From Aquisalibacillus elongatus (GTDB taxonomy: Bacteria; Bacillota; Bacilli; Bacillales; Alkalibacillaceae), in the NCBI RefSeq assembly GCF_003843875.1, contig NZ_RKRF01000011.1:124001-188000 (forward strand): a stretch of DNA of 64,000 bases. The letters are read 5' to 3'. Below, piece after piece: positions 45,507-54,668 of this stretch. The position numbers were made by a program, and so were the translations under genes. Within the stretch, counting starts at the first letter, position 1, and each line of letters begins with the position of its first letter. Under the pieces are notes generated by a model. The model was not told the DNA's origin, ran no database searches, and saw only the letters and a list, made by a program, of their open reading frames with translations.

Positions 45507-46384
45507 GTAAGCCGATTGCAACGTTATCTAGAACACGCGAGATTATGAAGCAGTATGAATTAGGGTTTAAGAAAAGTTTAGGTCAAAATTTTATTATTGA
45601 TGCTAATATTTTAAAAAAAATCGTTGACCAAGCAGGGATTGATGAACATACGGTTGCTGTTGAAATCGGTCCTGGAATCGGTGCATTAACGGAGCAATTG
45701 GCTTTGAAAGCTAAGCAGGTGTTGGCGTTTGAGATTGATCAACGTTTTATTGACGTATTAGATGATACGTTAAATCCATATGACAACGTCGAAGTTTTTC
45801 ACCAAGATATTTTAGAGGCTAATCTTTTACCGTTTTTGAACAAGCATGTTGAAGAGGGAAATTCTGTTAAAGTAGTTGCCAATTTACCGTACTATATTAC
45901 GACACCTATTTTAATGAAGTTATTAAGAGAGCCATTACCGATTCATTCTATGACGGTTATGATGCAAAGAGAAGTCGCCGACCGGATGGCGGCATCTCCT
46001 AATACGAAAGAATACGGTTCATTATCGATTGCGGTCCAATATTATACCGATTCAAAAGTGGTCATGACTGTCCCTAAGACGTGTTTTATCCCGCAACCGA
46101 ATGTAGACTCGGCTATTTTACGATTAATTAAACGCGATCAGCCGCTAGCCAACGTTAAAGACGAAGCGTTATTTTTTGAAATTGTCCAAGCCAGCTTTGG
46201 CCAGCGTCGAAAAACGATAAAAAATAATTTGCAACGCGCATTTATAGACCGGTTTTCCAAAGATATGATTCAACAGTGGTTTGAAAAATCAGGCATTGAA
46301 CCCTCTCGCAGAGGAGAGTCGCTATCTATTGATGAATTTGCTGTATTAGCTAACGCTTGCCATGATTTAATTCAAACTGAATAG
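45503..46384 (+). CDS. rsmA: 16S rRNA dimethyladenosine transferase
   Basis: 293 residues. [17 protein letters not shown] motif [13 protein letters not shown], and the [10 protein letters not shown] catalytic motif identify KsgA/RsmA, which dimethylates two adenosines near the 16S 3' end. Start GTG 45503 with AAAGGAGG. Coupled to rnmV, as in B. subtilis. Followed by a structure that is both terminator and start region of yabG. Confidence 0.96.
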   Translation: MSKPIATLSRTREIMKQYELGFKKSLGQNFIIDANILKKIVDQAGIDEHTVAVEIGPGIGALTEQLALKAKQVLAFEIDQRFIDVLDDTLNPYDNVEVFHQDILEANLLPFLNKHVEEGNSVKVVANLPYYITTPILMKLLREPLPIHSMTVMMQREVADRMAASPNTKEYGSLSIAVQYYTDSKVVMTVPKTCFIPQPNVDSAILRLIKRDQPLANVKDEALFFEIVQASFGQRRKTIKNNLQRAFIDRFSKDMIQQWFEKSGIEPSRRGESLSIDEFAVLANACHDLIQTE

Positions 46385-46386
46385 GC

Positions 46387-46440
46387 ACATTTCATCCCCT
46401 TTTTCAATATCGTATAAGAGAAGGATATTGAGAAGGGGAT
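46387..46440 (+). promoter_or_regulatory. Terminator overlapping a sigma-K-like promoter for yabG
   Basis: Arms 46394-46411 and 46424-46440 (ATCCCC ... GGGGAT, CAATATC ... GATATTG) form a long hairpin followed by TCTTTTT. AC (46387-46388), 17-bp spacer, AATATCGTA (46406-46414) is one base off the sigma-K -10 consensus. A start near 46421 would lack the left arm, freeing the GGGG ribosome-binding site. Confidence 0.5.
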
Positions 46441-46447
46441 TCTTTTT

Positions 46448-47338
46448 ATGAAGTGGCAAAAAGGTGATGTTGTAACTAGACATTCATACGATCACGATTT
46501 ATTATTTCGCATTCAGCGAGTTGATCAAAAGCACGCCATTTTGTTTGGCGAAGATTTTCGTCTTAGAGCGGACGCGCCATTAAGTGATTTAAAGCTGGTT
46601 AATGAGAGCGATCGTTTCCTAAGACGCAAAGAAATGAAAATGGAAGAAGACTTATCCTATCGAATGTTTCGTCAAGATTATTATTTGCGCTCATTTCGTG
46701 ATTATTCACAGCCTACGTCTGAGAAAGAACAATCCATTTCTCAGTTTCGAATTTGCCCGAAAGTATTGCACATCGACGGTGATTCACTGTTTTTGAAGAA
46801 ATGTATACAGTTGTATAAAAGATTAGGGCTACAAGTACATGGTATGTATGTTGAAGAATCAGAGATGCCTGAGAAAATCAAACCGTTAATGCAAAAAGTT
46901 CAACCAGATATTTTAGTGATCACAGGTCATGATTCTTATTCAAAACAAAAAGGTACTGAATCCGATATTAGAGCTTATCGTAATAGCAAATATTTTGTGG
47001 AGGCTGTAAGAGAAGCAAGGAAAATTGAAGCTAACCTAGACCAACTAGTGATTTTTGCGGGCGCTTGTCAATCGCATTTCGAATCCCTAATTAAAGCAGG
47101 AGCGAATTTTGCCAGTTCACCAACGAGGGTTAATATTCACGCGTTAGATCCGGTTTATGTCGTAGCGAAAGTGGGCTATACACCATTTTTAGAAAAAGTA
47201 GATATTTTTGATGTGCTTAACAAAACCATCACTCGTGAAAAAGGCATCGGAGGCATTGAAACAAAGGGGTTATTTCGAGTTGGGCTACCTTACATGAAGG
47301 AATTACCAAAAACTAACGAAAAAACAAAAGATGAATAG
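46448..47338 (+). CDS. yabG: Sporulation-specific protease YabG
   Basis: 296 residues. The YabG core includes KVLHIDGDSLFLKKCI, DILVITGHDSYSKQ, the Cys in LVIFAGACQSHFESL, and ASSPTRVNIHALDPVYV. In Bacillus it is made in the mother cell under sigma-K and processes coat proteins and SafA/SpoIVA. The ribosome-binding site GAAGGGGAT is part of the right arm of a hairpin. Confidence 0.93.
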   Translation: MKWQKGDVVTRHSYDHDLLFRIQRVDQKHAILFGEDFRLRADAPLSDLKLVNESDRFLRRKEMKMEEDLSYRMFRQDYYLRSFRDYSQPTSEKEQSISQFRICPKVLHIDGDSLFLKKCIQLYKRLGLQVHGMYVEESEMPEKIKPLMQKVQPDILVITGHDSYSKQKGTESDIRAYRNSKYFVEAVREARKIEANLDQLVIFAGACQSHFESLIKAGANFASSPTRVNIHALDPVYVVAKVGYTPFLEKVDIFDVLNKTITREKGIGGIETKGLFRVGLPYMKELPKTNEKTKDE

Positions 47339-47443
47339 ACTATAGTAAGTGCTTTTTATACACCAATATGGCGGGAAAGTTTCTGGAAAATAGATGTATG
47401 ATTTTAGAAAACTAGGTAAAATTAAAAAAAGATTAAAATTTTG

Positions 47444-47473
47444 TTGACATGCACTCATGGCAGTTGTTATAAT
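47444..47473 (+). promoter_or_regulatory. veg promoter 1
   Basis: TTGACA (47444-47449), 18-bp spacer, TATAAT (47468-47473): both boxes perfect. Confidence 0.85.
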
Positions 47474-47485
47474 ATTTATCTTTAT

Positions 47486-47515
47486 TTGACTTTTTGGCCG
47501 TTGGTGTGGTATATT
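47486..47515 (+). promoter_or_regulatory. veg promoter 2
   Basis: TTGACT (47486-47491), 18-bp spacer, TATATT (47510-47515), only about 25 bp before the veg start codon. Confidence 0.65.
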
Positions 47516-47537
47516 ATTCTTAGTGAGGTGGAGTCTA

Positions 47538-47792
47538 ATGGGAAAAACATTGGCTGAAATTAAACAAGTATTGGATCACAGAATAGGTGAGCGTTTAACG
47601 CTTAAAGCTAACGGAGGACGTCGTAAAACGATTGAACGTTCAGGTGTTTTAGCTGAAACGTATCCTTCCGTTTTTATTGTTGAGCTCGACCAAGAAGAGC
47701 ACAACTTCGAAAGAGTTTCTTACAGTTACACAGATGTGTTAACTGAAACAGTTGAAATTACCTTCACAGACGAAGTCACCAAGATGGCATAA
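47538..47792 (+). CDS. veg: Veg protein
   Basis: 84 residues. The block [33 protein letters not shown] is close to B. subtilis Veg, a small beta-barrel (Sm-like) protein linked to biofilm control and spore outgrowth. ATG 47538 follows GAGGTGGA; the earlier GTG lies on that site. Two tandem sigma-A promoters precede it, in keeping with the very strong expression of veg. Confidence 0.95.
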   Translation: MGKTLAEIKQVLDHRIGERLTLKANGGRRKTIERSGVLAETYPSVFIVELDQEEHNFERVSYSYTDVLTETVEITFTDEVTKMA

Positions 47793-47898
47793 CCCATAGC
47801 ATTTAAAAACAATTTCCCCATCCATTTCCATTATTCTTTTGCAGCAACTACATATACTAAGAGTGTCGTAAAACACGACAAAGGAGTTGTGATTTCCG

Positions 47899-48081
47899 AT
47901 GGGAAGACGAAGAGGCATTATGTCAGATCGTTTTAAGGAAGAGATCGCAAAGGAATTAGGTTTTTACGACACGGTACAAAAAGAAGGATGGGGTGGCATT
48001 AAGTCTCGAGATGCTGGAAATATGGTCAAAAGGGCTGTAGAGATGGCACAAGAGCAAATGCAGAACAAGGATAGGTCTTAA
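47899..48081 (+). CDS. sspF: Alpha/beta-type small acid-soluble spore protein SspF
   Basis: 60 residues. [26 protein letters not shown] with [12 protein letters not shown] matches SspF and carries the germination-protease-like SASP core. It coats spore DNA. AAAGGAG lies an unusually long 12 bp before the ATG, with an in-frame stop in between, and a small hairpin (47864-47880) just ahead. A weak forespore-type -10 (TATACTA, 47853-47859) is visible. Confidence 0.93.
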   Translation: MGRRRGIMSDRFKEEIAKELGFYDTVQKEGWGGIKSRDAGNMVKRAVEMAQEQMQNKDRS

Positions 48082-48096
48082 TGGCCTATCCTTTTT
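48067..48096 (+). terminator. Terminator of sspF
   Basis: AAGGATAGG and CCTATCCTT pair with a 9-nt loop, then Ts; begins inside the last codons. Confidence 0.88.
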
Positions 48097-48205
48097 TAGT
48101 ATAAATAAACCATTGAACTACCTTTTGTTGGTTATAAAAGGGATTATTTATGGAAGCGGTGTATTGTGATACAATTTGAGAGAAAACTTGAAGAAGGTGA
48201 AGCAG

Positions 48206-49054
48206 ATGATTTACGAAAAGGCACCAGCCAAAATTAATTTGACCTTAGATGTTTTACATAAGCGCGATGATGGTTATCATGAGGTTGAGATGGTTATGAC
48301 AACAATTGATTTAGCAGATCGGTTGTCTTTTGAAATCATAAATGGAAATCGTGTAGAAATTGCTTCAGAAAACCGTTTCGTACCTAATGACAAACGTAAT
48401 TTAGCTTATCAAGCAGCAACGCTCCTCAAGGAACGCTTTAATATTCAGAAAGGCATTCGCATTTTTCTGGATAAACATATTCCAGTTGCTGCTGGCTTAG
48501 CTGGTGGAAGTAGTGATGCTGCTGCGACGCTAAGAGGTGTAAACCGACTTTTTGACCTAGGTTTAAGCCTTGAAGACCTACAGGAGATTGGAGCTGAAAT
48601 TGGCTCAGATGTCCCATTCTGTGTCATGGGAGGGACGGCCATTGCTAAAGGACGTGGTGAGAAGCTCACGCATCTTCCTTCGCCGCCTCCTTGCTGGGTT
48701 GTATTAGCAAAACCAGATGTCGGGGTGTCGACAAAAGATGTTTATGGAAAAGTTAATTTACAAAACATGACACATCCTAATAATGAGGCTTTAGTTCAAA
48801 GCCTTAAAAAACAAGACTTTTATAACATGTGTCAACAATTAGGGAATGTATTAGAACCTATAACCATGGACATGCATTCGAGGGTTAGACAAATCAAGGA
48901 GCGTATGCAAAAAACTGGCGCGGACGGTGTTTTAATGAGTGGAAGCGGTCCGACAGTATTTGCCTTGGTATCACGAAAAGAAAAAGCTGACAGAGTCTAT
49001 AACAGCTTAAGAGGTTTCTGCTCAAATGTATATTCAGTCAGAATGTTACGCTAA
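48206..49054 (+). CDS. ispE: 4-diphosphocytidyl-2-C-methyl-D-erythritol kinase
   Basis: 282 residues, GHMP kinase of the MEP isoprenoid pathway. Substrate motif [29 protein letters not shown] loop [18 protein letters not shown], and the C-terminal [14 protein letters not shown] 48206 follows GAAGGTG; the TTG at 48176 has no site. Confidence 0.95.
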   Translation: MIYEKAPAKINLTLDVLHKRDDGYHEVEMVMTTIDLADRLSFEIINGNRVEIASENRFVPNDKRNLAYQAATLLKERFNIQKGIRIFLDKHIPVAAGLAGGSSDAAATLRGVNRLFDLGLSLEDLQEIGAEIGSDVPFCVMGGTAIAKGRGEKLTHLPSPPPCWVVLAKPDVGVSTKDVYGKVNLQNMTHPNNEALVQSLKKQDFYNMCQQLGNVLEPITMDMHSRVRQIKERMQKTGADGVLMSGSGPTVFALVSRKEKADRVYNSLRGFCSNVYSVRMLR

Positions 49055-49094
49055 TGTATGGATTTCACCTTATTTTCATGGTATATTGATTAAT

Positions 49095-49107
49095 ATTATT
49101 CGGATTT
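49095..49107 (-). promoter_or_regulatory. PurBox-like site before purR
   Basis: AAATCCGAATAAT on the minus strand matches the PurBox AWWWCCGAACWWT at 12 of 13 positions, 13 bp before the purR ATG. A second, oppositely placed box is not obvious. Confidence 0.6.
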
Positions 49108-49120
49108 TGAGGTGAATCAA

Positions 49121-49936
49121 ATGAAACGTAGTGAGCGGTTAGTTGCTATGACTAACTTTTTTATAGAAAACCCTAAGCAGCAATTTTCTCTTCCTTTTTT
49201 CGTGGAACAATACGATGCGGCTAAATCATCCATTAGCGAAGATATAGATATTATAGATGACATGTTTCAAAGAATGGGAATCGGCCGATTAACGACAGTT
49301 CCAGGTGCTGCTGGAGGTGTTCAATACATACCGGATTTATCGAAAAATATGGCTCATCAATACATGAATGACCTTATTGAACGTCTGCAAGATTCATCAC
49401 GAATCCTACCAGGCGGGTACATTTATATGAGTGATGTCCTGGGTGATCCTAAATTTGTCCGTCAAATTGGACAAGTCTTTGCTTCCGCTTTTCAAGATCA
49501 GCATATTGATTATGTGGTGACGGTTGCAACGAAAGGAATCCCTTTAGCTTATGCTGTAGCTCAGGTTATAGGTGCACCTGTAGTCATTATTAGACGCGAC
49601 CCAAAAGTTACAGAAGGCTCAACGGTCAGTATTAATTATGTATCAGGATCATCAAGAAAAATTCAAACAATGGTGCTCTCAAAGCGAAGTATCGAAGAGG
49701 GGGCTAATGTTCTTATATTAGATGACTTTATGAAAGCTGGTGGAACAGTTCAGGGCATGATGAACTTAATGAACGAGTTTGATGCAAATGTACAAGGAAT
49801 TGGTGTATTAGCTGAAGCAGATGATGAAGACGAAGATCGAAAAGTTCATAACTATACATCGTTGCTTAAATTTACTGAGCTTGATGAGGTAAAACAATCC
49901 ATAAATGTAGAAAAGGGAAATTATTTTCAATCATAG
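49121..49936 (+). CDS. purR: Purine operon repressor PurR
   Basis: 271 residues. Winged-helix N-terminus (KRSERLVAMTNFFIENP ... SSISEDIDII) and a phosphoribosyltransferase domain with PRPP loop VLILDDFMKAGGT. Gram-positive PurR represses purine genes at PurBoxes and is relieved by PRPP. ATG 49121 follows GAGGTG; GTG 49112 lies on that site. The yabJ (RidA) gene that normally follows is missing. Confidence 0.95.
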   Translation: MKRSERLVAMTNFFIENPKQQFSLPFFVEQYDAAKSSISEDIDIIDDMFQRMGIGRLTTVPGAAGGVQYIPDLSKNMAHQYMNDLIERLQDSSRILPGGYIYMSDVLGDPKFVRQIGQVFASAFQDQHIDYVVTVATKGIPLAYAVAQVIGAPVVIIRRDPKVTEGSTVSINYVSGSSRKIQTMVLSKRSIEEGANVLILDDFMKAGGTVQGMMNLMNEFDANVQGIGVLAEADDEDEDRKVHNYTSLLKFTELDEVKQSINVEKGNYFQS

Positions 49937-50000
49937 TTTCCCTATTTCTCTAAAAGATTCCTTTTCTTTACAACTTTTTTAAATTTTTTTATAAAAATTT

Positions 50001-50032
50001 GCAGGAAAATTTAAAAACTTGTGGAAATGAAT
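50001..50032 (+). promoter_or_regulatory. Sigma-H-like promoter of spoVG
   Basis: GCAGGAAAA (50001-50009) fits the sigma-H -35, and GTGGAAATGAAT (50021-50032) supplies the -10. A very AT-rich stretch just upstream (49971-50000) resembles AbrB-bound DNA at the B. subtilis spoVG promoter. Confidence 0.65.
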
Positions 50033-50132
50033 ATCATAAGTCCTTATTTTTTAGGTTGACTTAGTTCTTTATTCAATCTATTTTCTCGATGCTTTACCTT
50101 GATTTATATTTTTCAAAAGGTGGTGAGACATA

Positions 50133-50420
50133 ATGCAAGTAACTGACGTAAGATTGCGCCGTGTGAACACGGATGGTCGCATGCGTGCTATCGCATCGAT
50201 CACAATGGACGGGGAGTTTGTTGTTCACGACATTCGCGTGATTGACGGCAACAATGGCTTATTTGTAGCTATGCCAAGCAAACGAACTCCAGATGGGGAA
50301 TTCAGAGACATCGCTCACCCTATCAACTCTGACACACGTGGTAAGATTCAAGATGCAGTCTTAGAAGAATACCACCGCGTCGGTGAGGAAGTTGAATATG
50401 AAGAAGCAGGTGCTTCTTAA
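50133..50420 (+). CDS. spoVG: Septation and RNA-binding regulator SpoVG
   Basis: 95 residues, nearly full identity in the conserved part: [21 protein letters not shown]-type start, [36 protein letters not shown]. It binds nucleic acid and affects asymmetric division and other genes. AAAGGTGGTGAG precedes ATG. Sigma-H promoter and strong terminator flank it. Confidence 0.96.
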   Translation: MQVTDVRLRRVNTDGRMRAIASITMDGEFVVHDIRVIDGNNGLFVAMPSKRTPDGEFRDIAHPINSDTRGKIQDAVLEEYHRVGEEVEYEEAGAS

Positions 50421-50432
50421 TAGTGATGTTTA

Positions 50433-50464
50433 AAGCCTAATCGTAATTGATTAGGCTTTTTTTG
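50433..50464 (+). terminator. Terminator of spoVG
   Basis: AAAGCCTAATC and GATTAGGCTTT with 6-nt loop and a T run. Confidence 0.92.
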
Positions 50465-50514
50465 TGATTAATTTCCCCTCTCACAAAATTGTTAATCTTT
50501 TAGCACCAGTTAAG

Positions 50515-50543
50515 TTGCAAGCACAATTATTTTAAGATATATT
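50515..50543 (+). promoter_or_regulatory. Promoter of glmU-prs
   Basis: TTGCAA (50515-50520), 17-bp spacer, TATATT (50538-50543). Confidence 0.75.
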
Positions 50544-50577
50544 CAAAAGTGGATGTATGTGTTGGAGGGAATAACTT

Positions 50578-51951
50578 ATGTCAAATAGATATGCCGTTGT
50601 ACTTGCAGCGGGTAAAGGTACAAGAATGAAGTCATCTTTATATAAAGTGCTCCATCCTGTTTGTGGCAAGCCGATGGTCGAGCACGTTGTCGATCAATTA
50701 AGCCATTTAAACTTAAATCAAATCATTAGTATTATTGGTTTTGGATCTGACTTAGTTAAAGAGCAGTTAGGAGACCGAACGAAGTATGCTTTTCAAGAAG
50801 AGCAACTTGGTACGGGTCATGCGGTTCAAATGGCAGAATCTTATTTGAAAGGTCAAAAAGGTACCACGATTGTTGTATGTGGTGATACGCCATTATTAAC
50901 GGCTGAAACTTTACAGAAGTTAATGGACCAACATGAAGAAGAACAAGCACAAGTATCAGTGTTAACTTCAAAGTTAGATGACCCAACAGGGTATGGTCGA
51001 GTGATTCGAAATAGTCAGAATGAAGTTGAAAAAATTGTTGAGCAAAAAGATGCCAACGAAGAAGAAAAAGCGGTAAATGAAATCAACACGGGAGTGTATT
51101 GCTTTGATAATGAGCTCTTATTTGACGCATTAGACCATGTTTCTAATGATAACTCCCAAGGTGAATACTACTTACCAGACGTTTTATCAATCGCAAAAGA
51201 ACGTGGCGAAAAAGTTATTGCTTATACGACACCAAATTTTGAAGAGACTATAGGTATTAATGACCGCGTAGCGTTATCTAAAGCAGAGAAGACAATGCAA
51301 ACACGCATTAATGAGTACCACATGCGTCAAGGTGTGACACTTATTAATCCTGAACATACGTATATCGGGCCTGATGTTCATATTGAATCTGATGTTACAA
51401 TTGAACCTGGATGTCAAATTACTGGTGAAACGACCATTAAAACAGGTTCTCACATTGGTTCAAATAGTGAAATTACAGATAGTATCATTGGTGAGAATTC
51501 ACTTGTTAAACAAAGTGTCGTTACCAATAGTCAAGTTGGTCGCGAGGTTAATATTGGGCCATTTGCTCACATTCGTCCAGAGAGTGAAGTTGGCGATCAA
51601 GTTAAAGTTGGAAACTTTGTCGAGGTTAAGAAATCACAACTTGGCACTAATAGTAAAGTCTCCCACTTATCTTATATTGGTGATGCGGATGTTGGAAAAG
51701 ATGCGAATATTGGTTGTGGTACTATTACCGTTAATTATGACGGGAAGAATAAGTATAAAACCATTATAGAAGATGAAGCTTTTATCGGTTGTAACTCTAA
51801 CTTAGTGGCTCCAGTAACCGTTAAAAAAGGTGCATACGTTGCTGCTGGTTCAACGATTACTAAAGATGTACCAGAGAAGGCTTTATCCATCGCGAGATCG
51901 CGTCAGGAAAACAAAGAAGGTTATGTCGAACGTTTAAATAAACGTCAATAA
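50578..51951 (+). CDS. glmU: Bifunctional GlmU (uridyltransferase / acetyltransferase)
   Basis: 457 residues. The N-terminal pyrophosphorylase has [22 protein letters not shown] and CGDTPLL; from about residue 250 a left-handed beta-helix with hexapeptide repeats carries the acetyltransferase ([32 protein letters not shown]). It makes UDP-GlcNAc for the wall. TTGGAGGG precedes ATG; prs follows after 26 bp. Confidence 0.96.
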   Translation: MSNRYAVVLAAGKGTRMKSSLYKVLHPVCGKPMVEHVVDQLSHLNLNQIISIIGFGSDLVKEQLGDRTKYAFQEEQLGTGHAVQMAESYLKGQKGTTIVVCGDTPLLTAETLQKLMDQHEEEQAQVSVLTSKLDDPTGYGRVIRNSQNEVEKIVEQKDANEEEKAVNEINTGVYCFDNELLFDALDHVSNDNSQGEYYLPDVLSIAKERGEKVIAYTTPNFEETIGINDRVALSKAEKTMQTRINEYHMRQGVTLINPEHTYIGPDVHIESDVTIEPGCQITGETTIKTGSHIGSNSEITDSIIGENSLVKQSVVTNSQVGREVNIGPFAHIRPESEVGDQVKVGNFVEVKKSQLGTNSKVSHLSYIGDADVGKDANIGCGTITVNYDGKNKYKTIIEDEAFIGCNSNLVAPVTVKKGAYVAAGSTITKDVPEKALSIARSRQENKEGYVERLNKRQ

Positions 51952-51977
51952 TAAATCTTTTGGAGGTTCCCTAATTT

Positions 51978-52931
51978 ATGTCTAATCATTACAATGACCC
52001 TTACTTAAAAGTCTTCACCCTAAAATCGAATCCTGAACTTGCTCAGGAAATTGCTGAACACGTTGGTGTTGAACTCGGAAAAAGTTCTGTAAAACGCTTC
52101 AGTGATGGTGAGGTCCAAATTAATATCGAGGAAAGCATTCGCGGTTGTGACGTGTTTGTTGTACAATCCACATCTGAACCAGTGAATGAACATATAATGG
52201 AACTACTTATCATGGTAGATGCCTTAAAGCGTGCTTCAGCTCGCACCATTAATATTGTCATGCCTTATTATGGTTATGCTAGGCAAGACCGTAAAGCACG
52301 TTCTAGAGAACCAATCACCTCTAAACTAGTGGCTGATCTAATAGAGACGGCCGGTGCTGATCGTGTCATCACACTAGACTTGCACGCTTCACAAATTCAA
52401 GGATTCTTTAACATCCCAATTGACCACTTAGTTGGTGTTAAGCTGTTAGGTGAACATTTCCTAGAGAAAAATCTTGAAGATGTTGTAGTTGTCTCACCAG
52501 ATCACGGTGGTGTAACAAGAGCTAGAATGCTAGCTGACCGCTTAAAAGCGCCAATTGCAATTATCGACAAACGACGTCCTAAGCCAAACGTGGCAGAAGT
52601 CATGAACATTGTCGGTAACGTAGAGGGAAAAACAGCTATTTTAATCGATGATATTATTGATACAGCTGGAACCATCACTCTAGCAGCAAATGCGATGATG
52701 GAAAATGGTGCAAAAGCAGTTTATGCTTGTTGTACTCACCCAGTGCTATCAGGGCCAGCTATTGAACGAATCGACAATTCAAAAATTAAGGAGTTAGCGG
52801 TAACGAACAGTATTCCGCTATCAGAAGAGAAACAATCACCTAAGATTAAACAACTTTCCGTAGGTAAATTAATTGCAGAATCGATTAAGCGCGTGCACGA
52901 GCACCGCTCGATCAGCTCACTTTTTGACTAA
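51978..52931 (+). CDS. prs: Ribose-phosphate pyrophosphokinase
   Basis: 317 residues. PRPP synthetase signature [18 protein letters not shown], flexible-loop [11 protein letters not shown], and PRPP loop [13 protein letters not shown]. It supplies PRPP for nucleotides and for PurR sensing. TTTTGGAGG precedes ATG; shared operon with glmU. Confidence 0.97.
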   Translation: MSNHYNDPYLKVFTLKSNPELAQEIAEHVGVELGKSSVKRFSDGEVQINIEESIRGCDVFVVQSTSEPVNEHIMELLIMVDALKRASARTINIVMPYYGYARQDRKARSREPITSKLVADLIETAGADRVITLDLHASQIQGFFNIPIDHLVGVKLLGEHFLEKNLEDVVVVSPDHGGVTRARMLADRLKAPIAIIDKRRPKPNVAEVMNIVGNVEGKTAILIDDIIDTAGTITLAANAMMENGAKAVYACCTHPVLSGPAIERIDNSKIKELAVTNSIPLSEEKQSPKIKQLSVGKLIAESIKRVHEHRSISSLFD

Positions 52932-52934
52932 AGA

Positions 52935-52972
52935 TTTTACATCTAAGTTTAAAAAGGTATAATAGAGGGTAG
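52935..52972 (+). promoter_or_regulatory. Overlapping sigma-A and sigma-B promoters of ctc
   Basis: Sigma-A: TTTTAC (52935-52940), 17 bp, TATAAT (52958-52963). Sigma-B: GTTTAA (52947-52952), 14 bp, GGGTAG (52967-52972), one base off consensus. ctc is a classical sigma-B target. Confidence 0.7.
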
Positions 52973-53013
52973 ATGAAAAATTAGAGTTTTTAAAAATACG
53001 GAGGTTGAATATC

Positions 53014-53661
53014 ATGGCAGCAACTATAGAAGCCAGAGACAGATCTGATTTAAGAAGATCACAAACAAAACAATTAAGAAAAGAAGGATATGTACCTGGA
53101 ATTGTATACGGTAAAGGTAAAGAGCCTGTAACTGTTGCAGTTGAAGGTATCGAGTTAATCAAGAACGTACGTGAAGAAGGCCGTAACGCGGTTTTCTCAT
53201 TAAAAGTTGAAGGTAAAAATGCATTAGACGTTATGCTTTATGACTATCAATCTGACATGGTTAAGAATGAGTTAATTCATGTTGATTTCTATCAAGTGGA
53301 CATGTCTACAGAAGTAGATGTTGAAGTTAATATCAACTTTGATGGGGAAGCACCAGGTGTTAAACAAGGCGGTGTGAAGCAGCAAGCGATGCACACACTA
53401 AACGTTCGTGCAACACCAAAAAACATTCCAGAAGAGATCAAAATTGATATTTCTGAATTAAATATTGGTGACAGTGTTCTTGTTAGTGACTTAAAATCTG
53501 GTAAGAACTTTGAAATTTTAGATGAAGATGATACAACGATCATCACGGTTTTACCACCTCAGCAACAGGATATTCCTGAAGAGGGTGAAGAAGGCGCTGG
53601 AGATGAACAAGCAGAGCCTGAAGTCATTAACGAAAAATCAAAAGATGATAACGAAGAATAA
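53014..53661 (+). CDS. ctc: Ribosomal protein bL25, general stress protein Ctc
   Basis: 215 residues. N-terminal 5S rRNA-binding L25 domain (RRSQTKQLRKEGYVPGIVYGKGKEP) and the C-terminal TL5-type beta domain (about 100-180), with an acidic tail of about 35 residues. ATG 53014 is 9 bp after CGGAGG; the TTG at 53005 is too close. Binds the 5S rRNA part of the 50S subunit. Confidence 0.93.
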   Translation: MAATIEARDRSDLRRSQTKQLRKEGYVPGIVYGKGKEPVTVAVEGIELIKNVREEGRNAVFSLKVEGKNALDVMLYDYQSDMVKNELIHVDFYQVDMSTEVDVEVNINFDGEAPGVKQGGVKQQAMHTLNVRATPKNIPEEIKIDISELNIGDSVLVSDLKSGKNFEILDEDDTTIITVLPPQQQDIPEEGEEGAGDEQAEPEVINEKSKDDNEE

Positions 53662-53709
53662 AATAACTTCTGTTCTAGAGTGAGTTGTAAAAAAGTGAAT
53701 TATCACTGA

Positions 53710-53857
53710 GTTGTTGTATTGTGATGAGCGGAGGTGGCGACTCCTGCGGGAACAGCACGAGCCGAAAATCACACAAAGCGAAACGATAGTGAGCTTTGTG
53801 AAGTTGAGGCCGTGCCCGCGGAAAGCGTCCATCGGAAGCGAATCGCAATACAACAAC
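53710..53857. repeat. Palindromic repeat, copy C (148 bp, opposite orientation)
   Basis: Terminal inverted repeats GTTGTTGTATTGTGAT and ATCGCAATACAACAAC (15 of 16; the odd pair is G-T). Reverse complement aligns along its whole length to copy B. The central stem CACAAAGC/GCTTTGTG is longer than in copy B, by a compensatory change. It fills most of the 377-bp gap between ctc and pth, the remainder being a terminator and AT-rich DNA. Confidence 0.92.
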
Positions 53858-53897
53858 AGACTCATACAGAGCTCATTTTTTAAAAAGTAGTCATAAT

Positions 53898-53935
53898 AAA
53901 GATCGAAGTCACAATGTTAGGCTTCGATCTTTTCT
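53898..53935 (+). terminator. Terminator after repeat C
   Basis: AAAGATCGAAG and CTTCGATCTTT pair around a 13-nt loop, then TCTT. Probably ends the glmU-prs-ctc transcript, so repeat C would be in its 3' untranslated part. Confidence 0.78.
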
Positions 53936-54038
53936 TATGTCAATTTTTACATTCTGGCTTCATTAAATGTTAGGATAAAGTAAATGGAATGAATAGAATG
54001 TGATGTGAGAACCATATTTGTAAAAGGAGTCGCATAAA

Positions 54039-54599
54039 ATGAAGTGTATTGTTGGATTAGGGAATCCTGGATTTAAGTATCGAAAAACTCGCCATAATAT
54101 CGGTTTTATGGTCGTGGATCATATAGCATCTGAAAATGGCTGGAAGATTAACAAAAGTGGTTTTGAATCTCACTATACGATTGAATTTTTAAACGGAGAA
54201 AAAGTGATGCTCGTTAAACCACAAACGTATATGAACTTATCCGGCAATGCGGTGAAAAAGATTGCAGATTACTACGATCTTGACCCACAAGACATAGTCG
54301 TCATTTATGATGACCTTGATTTACCAACTGGAAAAATTCGTTTGCGTCAAAAAGGTGGCCATGGAGGTCATAATGGTATTCGCAATATTATTGATCAATT
54401 AAAAACAAAAGATTTCAACCGTATACGATTTGGGATTGGGCGTCCGGATTCGGACCTTCCAGTCGTTGATTATGTGTTAAACAAATTTCCGAAATCTGAG
54501 AAAAAGACAGTAGAAGAAGCAATAGAAAAATCAAATCATGCCTGTGAGGACTGGGTGGAGAAGCCATTTTTAGAAGTGATGAATACGTATAATACTTAA
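54039..54599 (+). CDS. pth: Peptidyl-tRNA hydrolase
   Basis: 186 residues. GLGNPGFKYRKTRHNIGFMVVD with the catalytic His, KPQTYMNLSGNAV, and GGHGGHNGIRNI are the family signatures. It frees tRNA from stalled peptides; the B. subtilis gene is spoVC. AAAGGAG lies upstream of ATG. Confidence 0.97.
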   Translation: MKCIVGLGNPGFKYRKTRHNIGFMVVDHIASENGWKINKSGFESHYTIEFLNGEKVMLVKPQTYMNLSGNAVKKIADYYDLDPQDIVVIYDDLDLPTGKIRLRQKGGHGGHNGIRNIIDQLKTKDFNRIRFGIGRPDSDLPVVDYVLNKFPKSEKKTVEEAIEKSNHACEDWVEKPFLEVMNTYNT

Positions 54600-54617
54600 C
54601 GTTTTTGTTGCATAAAT

Positions 54618-54661
54618 CTCCTTGATTTTGGCAAACCTATTTAATAGTTTGTCAAAGGAGG
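54618..54661 (+). promoter_or_regulatory. Hairpin covering the fin ribosome-binding site
   Basis: GGCAAAC (54630-54636) pairs with GTTTGTC (54647-54653), extended by TTTT/AAA and by CTCC (54618-54621) against GGAG (54657-54660) of the AAAGGAGG site. Read-through from pth would mask translation of fin; a shorter forespore transcript might not. Confidence 0.5.
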
Positions 54662-54668
54662 TTTTGAC

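Noticed and set aside
53638-53865. Minus-strand open frame over repeat copy C
   Set aside because: Same reason as for copy B; the frame extends into ctc.
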